Positions 1 to 5,883 of a stretch of 7,964 nucleotides of DNA are shown one piece after another. The stretch is from contig JAADIN010000189.1 of assembly GCA_013151315.1 (NCBI GenBank), forward strand, positions 1-7,964, read 5' to 3'. A program made the position numbers and the translations under genes. Origin of the DNA: Planctomycetota bacterium. Its GTDB lineage: Bacteria; Planctomycetota; Planctomycetia; Pirellulales; Lacipirellulaceae. Position 1 is the first letter of the stretch; every line of letters starts with the position of its first letter. The notes under the pieces are model-generated. The model saw only the letters and a list, made by a program, of their open reading frames with translations. It did no database searches and had not been told where the DNA came from.

Positions 1-1117
1 GGACTGCTCGTCGGCATTTCTGTCGTCAGTACCGACCCAACTTGGAGCCCCAACGAAGCCCTGGCTGTTCAACCGGCCGAGACTCGACAACAGCCCCAAT
101 TGCCTGAGCGGCAGGCAATCATCAAAGCGACTGCTGAAGAACAGATCAGCGTTTTCGTGTATGAAAACGTCAACCCGAGCGTCGTAAATATCGACACCCG
201 GAGCGTCGAGGTCGACCGCTTCTTGATGCTACAACGCGAGGCCGAAGGTTCGGGGTCGGGTGCCGTGCTCGACAAAGAAGGCCACATCCTCACCAATTTT
301 CACGTGGTCGAAGATGCCGTCACGATCGAAGTGACGCTCGCCTCGAACCAATCGTTTTCGGCCAAACTCATCGGCGGCGACAAGGAACACGACATCGCCG
401 TATTAAAAATTGAAGCTGCGCCCCAAGACTTGCGCCCGATCTCGATGGGAAGCTCAAGCGATTTACGAGTCGGTCAGCGAGCTTACGTGTTGGGAAATCC
501 TTTTGGCTGGGACGGCACGCTCACCACAGGAATCATTTCCAGTTTGAATCGCGATTTGCCCAGCCGAGAGGCCGGTCGATCGATGCAGTCGCTCATCCAA
601 ACCGACGCGGCAATGAATCCAGGCAACTCGGGCGGGCCGCTGCTCAATACCCAATCAAAAATGATTGGCATGTGTGTCTGTCGCGATCGCGACCAAGACC
701 GGACAAAACGCGGGCCTCGGTTTTGCAATCCCCGTCGATCGCATCAAACAAATGGTTCCCGAGCTCATCCGCAGTGGCCGAATCGTCCGCGCCGATATTG
801 GTATCATGGAAGTCATGGAAACCGAGACCGGATTGGTGATCGCGCGTCTCGACCCCAACGGCCCGGCCGCCAAGGCCGGCTTGCAAGGTTTTCGCCGAGT
901 GATTCAGCGCCGCCGCCAGGGGCCCGTGGTCTACGAAACCGAAACCATCGACCGATCGCACGCCGACCGGATCCTCGAAGTGGATGGCCAACCGATGCGC
1001 ACCGGCGTTCAGTTTCGCGACAAGATCGGAGCGTATCGGCCCGGAAATCTCATTCATCTCACCATCGTTCGCGATGGCAAAAGGAGGGAAGTGGCGGTCA
1101 CATTGAGCGGAAGATAG
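1..1117 (+). pseudogene. HtrA/DegP-type (S1C) serine protease with PDZ domain, 5'-partial and frameshifted
   Basis: This is the 3' part of an envelope serine protease of the HtrA/DegP family, which degrades or refolds damaged exported proteins. The reading frame is open from base 1 and begins with a hydrophobic stretch (GLLVGISVV) that fits the end of a signal or anchor helix, so the true start lies outside the window. The catalytic triad is visible: His in NFHVV (codon 301), Asp in EHDIAVLKI (codon 391) and Ser in GNSGGPLL (codon 628). After MIGMCV the frame shifts by +1 near base 679. The family sequence then resumes in the next frame (VAIATKTGQNAGLGFAIPVD), followed by a C-terminal PDZ domain and a TAG stop at 1115-1117. 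Unshifted translation instead runs into arginine-rich nonsense up to 1188. The shift lies in the TG-rich string TGTGTGTCTGTC, consistent with one extra T. It may be a real mutation, an assembly error or, least likely, programmed frameshifting. The family call is firm; whether the gene works is unknown. Confidence 0.88.
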
Positions 1118-1486
1118 GCCCACATGGAATTCGTCTTTTTCGACATAAGTTGTTTTCTGGAAACAGGTTGCGGCGAATTGCGGTATGAAAAGGAAATTTT
1201 CGCCTTGCAAGTCCTCAGGAATTCACCACAATTTCGCACATGCTTCGCCGTTAGAGGAATTCGACGTCGAGGCCCCCACCAAAAAGTCCCTCCCTTTCCC
1301 GAGCAGCCCTTTCCCGAGTAGAGAGAGTCAGTCAGGATGGCGCCGTGCCCGCAATGAGTCGCGGGTTTCTGTCGCTGCTGAAGGATCTTGCCAGGTTTTT
1401 GGCGTAACGCTTTACCACAAACTTTTATGCATTAGCCCACTTGCTGTTGCATGAGGACCGAGGTGAGGCGTCTGCAGTTTCGCATT
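1118..1486. other. Intergenic stretch, no gene recognised
   Basis: About 370 bases between the protease and the thioredoxin-like gene. The short open frames here have no recognisable protein character and overlap each other. Apart from a 15-bp tandem duplication at 1292-1321 I see no convincing promoter hexamers, RNA gene or strong terminator. It presumably carries the promoter of the gene at 1501. Confidence 0.5.
1292..1321. repeat. 15-bp tandem duplication
   Basis: Two adjacent copies of CCCTTTCCCGAG(C/T)AG, at 1292-1306 and 1307-1321, differ at one base. The region is non-coding, and the pattern looks like a simple slippage duplication. Confidence 0.75.
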
Positions 1487-1494
1487 AAAAGGAG
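1487..1494 (+). promoter_or_regulatory. Ribosome binding site of the thioredoxin-like gene
   Basis: AAAAGGAG lies 6 bases before the ATG at 1501. It is a near-ideal Shine-Dalgarno match and fixes this start codon. It is the strongest such site in the window, where other genes have weak ones. Confidence 0.8.
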
Positions 1495-1500
1495 TTACCC

Positions 1501-2016
1501 ATGATTCATTTATTGTCTGTTTCCGCAATCATTCTGAGTTCCATCGCAGCGGCTTCCAGTTCAAACTCATGGCAAGCTGACTACGGCAAAGCCTTGGCGG
1601 CCACGCGTACCGACAGCCGACCTCTGTTGATCATACTCGACGTGCCCAGCGATCCGAAGCTAGCCGCCCGCAGCAAGCAGCTCGAAACGACCGGCGAGCA
1701 ATCCGAGTTGCTCGGCGCTTACCAGCGCTGCCGTATCGACGTGAGCACGGAGTACGGGAAAAAAATTGCCAAAATATTCGGTGCGAAGGAGTTTCCTTTC
1801 ACCGTGATCATCGACAAGACCGGCTCGGTCGTACTCTGCAAAAAGACGGGGCAGCTTACCGAAGAGCAATGGCACGCCACGCTTGCCACGTACCAAAAGG
1901 GCGAACAACAAGCCCCGACCATCCACACGGCCTTCTATCGCGGCGCGGGAACGATGTTTGATACCAACGATGGTTCCACCAAAATCGCGATCCCTTCCGC
2001 CGCGCATGCCAATTGA
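1501..2016 (+). CDS. Exported thioredoxin-fold protein lacking the CXXC motif
   Basis: A 171-residue protein with an N-terminal signal peptide (hydrophobic residues about 2-19, MIHLLSVSAIILSSIAAAS, probable cleavage near AAA-SSS), so it should act outside the cytoplasmic membrane. The mature part has a thioredoxin-like order: WQADYGKALAATRTDSRPLLIIL (first helix and strand), a helix, YQRCRIDV (central strand), then the FPFTVIID segment with the conserved proline region and a last strand TGSVVLC. Where a thioredoxin would have WCXXC after the first strand it has VPSDPK, so dithiol chemistry is not expected. The two cysteines left (in YQRC and VVLC) are not arranged as an active site. The C-terminal 35 residues are polar and low in structure. 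Similar thioredoxin-fold proteins without CXXC occur in planctomycetes, with unknown role. The gene stands alone and ends 50 bp from the convergent tsaD. Confidence 0.85.
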   Translation: MIHLLSVSAIILSSIAAASSSNSWQADYGKALAATRTDSRPLLIILDVPSDPKLAARSKQLETTGEQSELLGAYQRCRIDVSTEYGKKIAKIFGAKEFPFTVIIDKTGSVVLCKKTGQLTEEQWHATLATYQKGEQQAPTIHTAFYRGAGTMFDTNDGSTKIAIPSAAHAN

Positions 2017-2034
2017 TCAGGCATTTGTTAGCGC

Positions 2035-2048
2035 GGTCGGCAACGACC
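2035..2048. terminator. Short hairpin between convergent genes, possible terminator
   Basis: GGTCG-GCAA-CGACC forms a 5-bp stem closed by a GNRA-type tetraloop, 18 bases after the thioredoxin-like stop and 18 bases from the tsaD stop on the other strand. There is no T tract on either side, so termination activity is only a guess. Confidence 0.3.
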
Positions 2049-2066
2049 CCTTACCCCTCTCTCCAG

Positions 2067-3092
2067 CTACCGCACCAAACCCGCCGTAATATCCAGTCCG
2101 AGCGATTCAAATAACCCCGCTCGATAACGCTCGACTGCAATCGCTCCCATGACCGCATTGTCGGTGCAAAGATTCAGCGGCGGGATGAACAACTCAAAAC
2201 CGTGTTCCTGAGACGCATTTTCCATCGCTTCTCGAAAACGCCCGTTTGCTGCGACGCCGCCGCCGACGCACAGCCGGTCGGCCTTTTCCTGTTGCAATGC
2301 CAAGACCGACTTGGCGACGAGGCATTCGACGACCGCCTCTTGAAAACTGGCCGCCATATCGGCTACGAGCTTCGGCTCGAGCTTGGCAGCAACTCCCATG
2401 GGGACTCGACCTGGGCCAAACAGCTCATAACGCACCGCCGTCTTCAAACCGCTAAAGCTGAATTCGAGTCGACTCGAATCGCTCACCAGAGGCCTCGGTA
2501 GCTTGAATCGCCGGGGATCGCCCTGCTTGGCAACACGCTCGATCGCTGGACCGCCAGGGTAGGGCAGGCCCAGCATGCTCGCAACCTTATCAAAGGCTTC
2601 GCCGGCCGCGTCGTCGATCGTGCCCCCGAGCGGAGTAAAATCGAGCGGCGATTGGCACCGATAAAGATTCGAATGTCCGCCGCTGACGATCAGACCCACA
2701 CAAGGAAAAATATTTTTTCCACTAGCAATCCGACAAGCATAAATATGGGCCTGCAAATGATCGACCGCTATCAGAGGCAAGTCGCAAACCATCGCGAGCG
2801 TTTTCGCGGCAAGCAGTCCGACCAGCAACGAGCCCGACAAACCGGGCCGATTGGCAACCGCCACCGCATCGAGCTCCTGCAGTGTTATCCCCGCCTGCTC
2901 AAGCGTCTGATGGATCACCGGAAGAATCCGTTCGACATGAGCCCGCGATGCGATCTCCGGCACGACGCCGCCGAACCGCTGATGAAGCTCAACTTGCGAA
3001 GCAACCACGGCTCCTAAAACCTCAAGCTCGCCAGTCACCACGGCCGCAGCCGTTTCGTCGCAAGTCGTTTCGAGAGTAAGAATACGAAGCAT
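2067..3092 (-). CDS. tsaD: tRNA N6-adenosine threonylcarbamoyltransferase TsaD
   Basis: TsaD (Kae1/Gcp/YgjD family) transfers the threonylcarbamoyl group from threonylcarbamoyl-AMP to A37 of ANN-reading tRNAs, giving t6A, together with TsaB and TsaE in the cytoplasm. The 341-residue length is typical. Motifs appear in family order: LETTCDETAAAV (about 7-18), GGVVPEIASRAH (41-52), the metal-binding DHLQAHIYA with His112 and His116, LIVSGGHSNLY (134-144), DDAAGEAFDKVASMLGLPYPGGP (160-182), SFSGLKTA, VGGGVAANGRFREAM (276-290) and CTDNAVMGA, whose Asp311 completes the metal site. Nothing is missing, so it should be functional. It starts 8 bases after the stop of the methyltransferase gene, with its SD overlapping that stop, so the two are very probably co-transcribed and possibly translationally coupled. 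Such an essential gene would keep the block transcribed even though its first gene is decayed. Confidence 0.97.
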   Translation of the reverse strand: MLRILTLETTCDETAAAVVTGELEVLGAVVASQVELHQRFGGVVPEIASRAHVERILPVIHQTLEQAGITLQELDAVAVANRPGLSGSLLVGLLAAKTLAMVCDLPLIAVDHLQAHIYACRIASGKNIFPCVGLIVSGGHSNLYRCQSPLDFTPLGGTIDDAAGEAFDKVASMLGLPYPGGPAIERVAKQGDPRRFKLPRPLVSDSSRLEFSFSGLKTAVRYELFGPGRVPMGVAAKLEPKLVADMAASFQEAVVECLVAKSVLALQQEKADRLCVGGGVAANGRFREAMENASQEHGFELFIPPLNLCTDNAVMGAIAVERYRAGLFESLGLDITAGLVR

Positions 3093-3098
3093 CGCAAA

Positions 3099-3102
3099 TC
3101 CT
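3099..3102 (-). promoter_or_regulatory. tsaD ribosome binding site overlapping the upstream stop codon
   Basis: On the minus strand the methyltransferase stop TAG continues as TAGGA, so the AGGA Shine-Dalgarno shares bases with the stop codon and sits 6 bases before the tsaD ATG. Ribosomes ending the first gene are placed on the start site of the second. Confidence 0.65.
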
Positions 3103-3808
3103 AGTTAGCGGCGGCGGCCACACCGTCTAACAACGGCCCAGCTTCAGACGAACTGCCAAAACTTTCCCCAGGCAGTCGCAGATGATGCACCCAAGCGGGA
3201 GGCACATTCGCCAACACACACTTCCGGCCAACCCCCCAAGCGTCCAGTTCCCGATCGAGTAATTGTCCGATCCCCGTCAGTCGTCGCCGTTCACCTAGTT
3301 TTGAACACAACGCTTTCGCTTTTCGAATCGCAACGTATTCGAAAAAACTCAGCGACGCTCCCGCCGCGGCCAAACGATGGAACTGTGCAAGGATTTGTTC
3401 CACCACTTGGCAAGAAAAATTGTTGAGCGGCAGCCCCGACACAATCACCTCGTAACGCTGCTCGTTACCGAGAGTTTCCATGGGCATCTGCAACACACGG
3501 ACTCGATCGGCAACTTGCCGCCAACTCGGATCCTGCTTCAACCGATCGTTCAACACTTCGGCAAACCGTCCGTTGAGCTCGACCAAATCGAGCCGATCGT
3601 CGGGCCCAAGGCGAGCAATAATTTGGCTCGTGACGGCCCCCGTTCCCGAACCAACTTCCAAGATTTTTTGCCCCTCCTTGCCGCAGCCCACCTTGCTTGC
3701 GAGCGAGCGAGCGAGCATCCGACCGCTAGGAAGAATGGCGCCCGTGCTATGAAAGGTCTGGCGAAATTCACGCAAGAAAAGTCGGTAATCAGAAAGTCGT
3801 TGGTTCAT
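3101..3808 (-). CDS. Class I SAM-dependent methyltransferase (PmtA / rRNA-adenine-methylase-like)
   Basis: A 235-residue Rossmann-fold methyltransferase. Visible parts, from the ATG at 3808: an N-terminal helix FLREFRQTFHSTGAILPSGR (11-30), of the sort seen in phospholipid N-methyltransferases and rRNA adenine dimethylases; SAM-binding motif I ILEVGSGTG (49-57); the acidic end of the second strand LVELN (Glu77); and motif IV SGLPLNNF (124-131). The C-terminus ends in a low-complexity Gly/Ser/Ala tail. GLPL rather than NLPY in motif IV favours the PmtA-type group over KsgA, but the substrate (lipid or other) cannot be told. The frame is open further upstream, to 3934, into dihydroorotase-derived sequence. 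I chose 3808 because the family homology begins there and a GGAG lies 8 bases before it. The gene is followed 8 bases later by tsaD on the same strand. Confidence 0.85.
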   Translation of the reverse strand: MNQRLSDYRLFLREFRQTFHSTGAILPSGRMLARSLASKVGCGKEGQKILEVGSGTGAVTSQIIARLGPDDRLDLVELNGRFAEVLNDRLKQDPSWRQVADRVRVLQMPMETLGNEQRYEVIVSGLPLNNFSCQVVEQILAQFHRLAAAGASLSFFEYVAIRKAKALCSKLGERRRLTGIGQLLDRELDAWGVGRKCVLANVPPAWVHHLRLPGESFGSSSEAGPLLDGVAAAAN

Positions 3809-4145
3809 TTTTTCTGCTCCGAGTGCCAACTTTTTGTCAAGCAATGCTTGGGTCGTTGCGTTTGGCACGGTGTTTGGCATTTCCAGAAAAGTCGTCACTC
3901 CGCCTTTTGCACAAGCGCGACTCGCCGCGGCCAAATCTTCTTTGTGTCAGTCCGGGCTCACGAAAATGCACTTGATCGTCGACCACGCCGGGCAGCAGAT
4001 AGAGGCCTGCTGCGTCGACCGTCTCCTCCGCGGCAGTTTGACTTGCCGGATCAATCGCAGCGATTTTTCCGTTTTCCAGCAGCACCGAAACCGATTCGAT
4101 GCCGGTAGGTAGGACGACTTGGGCGTTTTTTATGAGTGTTTTCAT
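3809..4145 (-). pseudogene. pyrC: Dihydroorotase 5' remnant (truncated and frameshifted)
   Basis: This is the N-terminal quarter of a dihydroorotase, the third enzyme of pyrimidine synthesis (cyclisation of carbamoyl-aspartate). From the ATG at 4145 the frame reads MKTLIKNAQVVLPTG, then ENGKIAAID, then LLPGVVDDQVHFREPGLT (residues 50-67). That is the beginning of the amidohydrolase barrel, in the subfamily where Gln replaces the first His of HxH. At about 3946-3950 the frame breaks in GACACAAAG; two missing bases (an AC unit) would restore it. The family sequence continues in another frame as HKEDLAAASRACAKGGVTTF and LEMPNTVPN, and stops at LALGAEK, directly before the methyltransferase ATG. 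Only about 113 of the roughly 440 residues usual for the family remain, and the lysine and histidine metal ligands further along are gone, so no enzyme can be made. A working copy presumably exists elsewhere in the genome. Confidence 0.85.
3817..3820 (-). promoter_or_regulatory. Ribosome binding site of the methyltransferase, inside the dihydroorotase remnant
   Basis: GGAG on the minus strand, 8 bases before the ATG at 3808. The same bases encode the Leu-Gly-Ala of the dihydroorotase remnant (CTC GGA GCA GAA AAA ATG), so the remnant supplies the translation signal of the next gene. This site decides the start at 3808 over the longer frame. Confidence 0.6.
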
Positions 4146-4378
4146 AGTTGATGATGCGGAGAAGGGGTTGTCTGTCTCGTATTGTACGGATATTTGCTGA
4201 GGACGCATGGGGCCCATTTGACAGCGGGTTTTTGGACAAAAGGACGGAACGGGCTTCTTGGTTTAGGGGTTTGCTCTGGCATGGTCGTGTTTTTGCTTGT
4301 TTGGTGGGGTGAGTTTAGGCACGAAAACAAACGCGATGTGGGGTTGGAGGTGACAAAAGGGTTGAGGGGCTGGGGGCC
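4146..4378. other. Intergenic stretch upstream of the minus-strand block
   Basis: About 230 bases with no recognisable gene. On the minus strand a TACAAT hexamer (4181-4186) lies about 36 bases before the dihydroorotase-remnant start and could be the -10 box of the promoter for the remnant, methyltransferase and tsaD. No matching -35 box is visible. The stretch 4240-4378 is G/T-rich on the plus strand with no structure I can name. Confidence 0.4.
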
Positions 4379-4460
4379 AGAGTTGCACGCCTCTCCGAGT
4401 CGTGTTTGCTGATAAGGATTGGCTCAATAATAACTTGGGAATTTCAATCAACTTGGGGTG

Positions 4461-4525
4461 ACAGCGACACTTGTCCGCAGAAAGCTTTGTCATCGTTAGA
4501 ATGGGATTCGGACATGTGTCGGTGT
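4461..4525. repeat. Left hairpin unit of the palindromic element
   Basis: ACAGCGACACTTGTCCG (4461-4477) pairs with 4509-4525 at 15 of 17 positions around a 31-base loop. The stem is related to, but diverged from, those at 4584-4646 and 7458-7520, while still able to fold. Confidence 0.65.
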
Positions 4526-4590
4526 GCGCAGCACAAGAGGATTTCTCGCTTGCAAAGAGGCCTAAGACCTCCTGTGCTGCGCACACCGAC
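4518..4590. repeat. Central inverted repeat of the palindromic element
   Basis: Arms 4518-4540 and 4568-4590 (core GTGCTGCGCACACCGAC in the right arm) pair at 22 of 23 positions around a 27-base loop. The single mismatch is A4536.C4572, which reads as G.U in RNA from the minus strand. This stem competes with the two flanking hairpins for the CCGAC/GTCGG bases, so alternative folds are possible. Confidence 0.7.
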
Positions 4591-4646
4591 AATCGTTTGA
4601 AATAGCGTACTCCGATGGCAACATCCTCTCCAAACGACTGTCGGTG
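4584..4646. repeat. Right hairpin unit of the palindromic element
   Basis: CACCGACAATCGTTTG (4584-4599) pairs with CAAACGACTGTCGGTG (4631-4646) at 15 of 16 positions around a 31-base loop. Loop and stem match the unit at 7458-7520 closely. Confidence 0.75.
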
Positions 4647-4722
4647 CCACCCAACTTCGTTAAATGCCGGAGTTATTTACCGGATGATCCTAACCACACG
4701 ACTCGGAGAGGCGTGCTACTCT

Positions 4723-4939
4723 TTGCACGCTGGGAATTATCGCTTGTTGGGAGAGCGATTGCGAGTGTTTTTTTTTTGGCCACCCAGAATGGTAACCGTT
4801 CACCGTAAATCGCAGTTGAACAGCGCAAAATACCGTAGAATGCAATCTGCCAGAAAGGGTGGAGTTATTTTCTGGCAGATTCTAGGCTCCTGCAAAGAAG
4901 TGCGGCAGGCCCGGAGTGTAAGCAACTTATTCGCGAGAA
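4723..4939. other. Leader region of the sugar isomerase-like gene
   Basis: About 217 bases without a gene. Contents: a run of ten T (4768-4777), a TAGAAT hexamer at 4836-4841 resembling a -10 box, and a perfect 13-bp inverted repeat at 4844-4881. No good -35 box stands before the TAGAAT. Confidence 0.4.
4844..4881. promoter_or_regulatory. Perfect 13-bp inverted repeat (operator or leader hairpin)
   Basis: AATCTGCCAGAAA (4844-4856) and TTTCTGGCAGATT (4869-4881) are exact inverted copies around a 12-base spacer. They lie just downstream of a TAGAAT (-10-like, 4836-4841) and 58 bases before the start at 4940. If that -10 is real, the repeat begins at about the transcription start, which would suit a repressor operator or a 5'-leader stem-loop. 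No T tract follows, so a terminator is less likely. Confidence 0.5.
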
Positions 4940-5794
4940 ATGGCGATGATAAAATCTATTAGCTACTGGTCCATGCCGAAGGGCCTGGAAAATACGGAGT
5001 CGATCACATCGGCTCTGGCCACTGCAAAAAACGCTGGTTTTGCGGGGCTCGAACTGTGCATCGGCCCCGAAGGAGTACTCAACACCGCTACGACTCAGGC
5101 GGAATGTGCTGATATTCGCCAGCAAATTGACGCCAGTGGGCTCGTAGTCGAGACGCTGGCGAGTGGGATGAGCTGGGGAGTGAATCCTGTCAGCAACGAC
5201 CCGGCTGTTCGCGTCAAAGCGGTCGAACTACACGAGGCCGCGCTAGAGCGAGCCGCCTGGTTGGGCTGCTCGGCCATGCTCTTCGTGCCCGGGGTCGTCA
5301 ATAGCCCGATCGCGCCCGACGAGCGCGTCCGTTACGACCATGCTCTTGAACGGGTTAGCGACAATGTCCGACGTCTACTCGACACGGCAGAACGTGTCGG
5401 CGTGGATCTTTGCCTTGAGAACGTCTGGAACGGGCTCTTCTATTCGCCGGTCGAATTTGCCCAGTTCATCGACAGCTTCGGTAGCGATCGGCTAGGCGTC
5501 TACTTCGATGTCGGCAATGTGCTTGGCTACCAGCAGTATCCTCCCCATTGGATCGAGCTGCTCGGTTCACGAATCAAACGGGTTCACATCAAAGACTTCA
5601 AAGACGAATTTGGCTGGGAGGGACGGTATGCCTTCTGCGATTTGCTGCAAGGTCAGGTGCCGTTCCCCGAGACGATGGCAGCGTTGCGTGCGATCGGCTA
5701 CGACAAGACGATTGTTGCAGAGATGATGCCGTGGCGGCCCGATCTACTCGAAGTCACCAGCCGGGCGATGGACACGATCCTCGTTCCCGCTTGA
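4940..5794 (+). CDS. Sugar phosphate isomerase/epimerase family TIM-barrel protein
   Basis: A 284-residue protein of the xylose-isomerase-like TIM-barrel superfamily (AP-endonuclease 2 fold; cytoplasmic, no signal peptide), which interconverts sugars or sugar phosphates through a divalent metal. The four metal ligands expected from the L-ribulose-5-phosphate 3-epimerase/hexulose-6-phosphate isomerase branch are in place: Glu160 (CLENVWN), Asp190 (VYFDVGNV), His216 (KRVHIKDF) and Glu261 (IVAEMMPW). The N-terminal strand (SISYWSMPKG) and the LGV-x-FDVGN pattern support the same branch. The true substrate cannot be read from the sequence; planctomycetes carry many paralogues used on diverse sugars. 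An in-frame ATG at 4946 (MIKSISYW) is an equally good start, since neither has a strong SD. The gene is alone on its strand, between the palindromic element and a repeat region. Confidence 0.88.
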   Translation: MAMIKSISYWSMPKGLENTESITSALATAKNAGFAGLELCIGPEGVLNTATTQAECADIRQQIDASGLVVETLASGMSWGVNPVSNDPAVRVKAVELHEAALERAAWLGCSAMLFVPGVVNSPIAPDERVRYDHALERVSDNVRRLLDTAERVGVDLCLENVWNGLFYSPVEFAQFIDSFGSDRLGVYFDVGNVLGYQQYPPHWIELLGSRIKRVHIKDFKDEFGWEGRYAFCDLLQGQVPFPETMAALRAIGYDKTIVAEMMPWRPDLLEVTSRAMDTILVPA

Positions 5795-5810
5795 TCCCTA
5801 CGGGGGCAGG

Positions 5811-5836
5811 ACTATTTGATTGAAAGAAAAACAGTT
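5811..5836 (+). repeat. 26-bp direct repeat, copy 1
   Basis: A 26-base sequence starting ACTATTTGATTGAAAG, 17 bases after the isomerase-like stop, is repeated exactly at 6184-6209. Similarity continues weakly into CTTTTTTCT on both sides. A partial third copy (CTATTTGAT) occurs at 7402-7410. Confidence 0.85.
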
Positions 5837-5883
5837 CTGGCGACTTTTTTCTCCTCAAGTCATAACATCGGAGCATGGGCGAT

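Larger units (their letters stand above)
4379..4722. repeat. 344-bp nearly palindromic element with 27-bp terminal inverted repeats (MITE-like or fold-back)
   Basis: The ends 4379-4405 and 4696-4722 are inverted copies matching at 26 of 27 positions; the inner 21 bases (4385-4405 versus 4696-4716) are perfect. Between them the left half is a recognisable inverted copy of the right half: 4427-4460 resembles the reverse complement of 4647-4680 with gaps, 4461-4525 is a hairpin answering the hairpin 4584-4646, and the centre 4518-4540 / 4568-4590 pairs at 22 of 23 positions around a 27-base loop. It has no coding capacity. This is the form of a non-autonomous, transposon-derived palindromic element or of two repeat units joined head to head. 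A diverged half-unit occurs at 7442-7526. Without a transposase or a second full copy, mobility is inferred only. Confidence 0.75.

Noticed and set aside
718..1188. Continuation of the protease's original frame past the shift to 1188
   Set aside because: The translation is Arg/Pro/Ser-rich with no domain, while the next frame carries the conserved GLGFAIPVD and PDZ sequence.
2202..3079. Plus-strand open frames opposite tsaD
   Set aside because: They are antisense shadows of a complete, highly conserved gene and have no recognisable protein features.
3809..3934. Methyltransferase starting at TTG 3934 as a 277-residue protein
   Set aside because: The first 42 residues are clearly dihydroorotase-derived. 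The methyltransferase homology begins at the ATG at 3808, which has its own SD. A fused product is kept only as a possibility.
4218..4223. TTGACA as a plus-strand -35 box
   Set aside because: No -10-like hexamer lies 16-18 bases downstream, and no plus-strand gene follows for 700 bases.
4379..4722. CRISPR array or integron attC site
   Set aside because: There are no regularly spaced direct repeats, cas genes or integrase. The symmetry is inverted rather than tandem, and no cassette structure with a core site is visible.
4768..4777. Run of ten T as a rho-independent terminator
   Set aside because: The only nearby stem (ATCGCT/AGCGAT) is short and separated from the T run by about 8 bases, and no gene upstream on the plus strand needs it.
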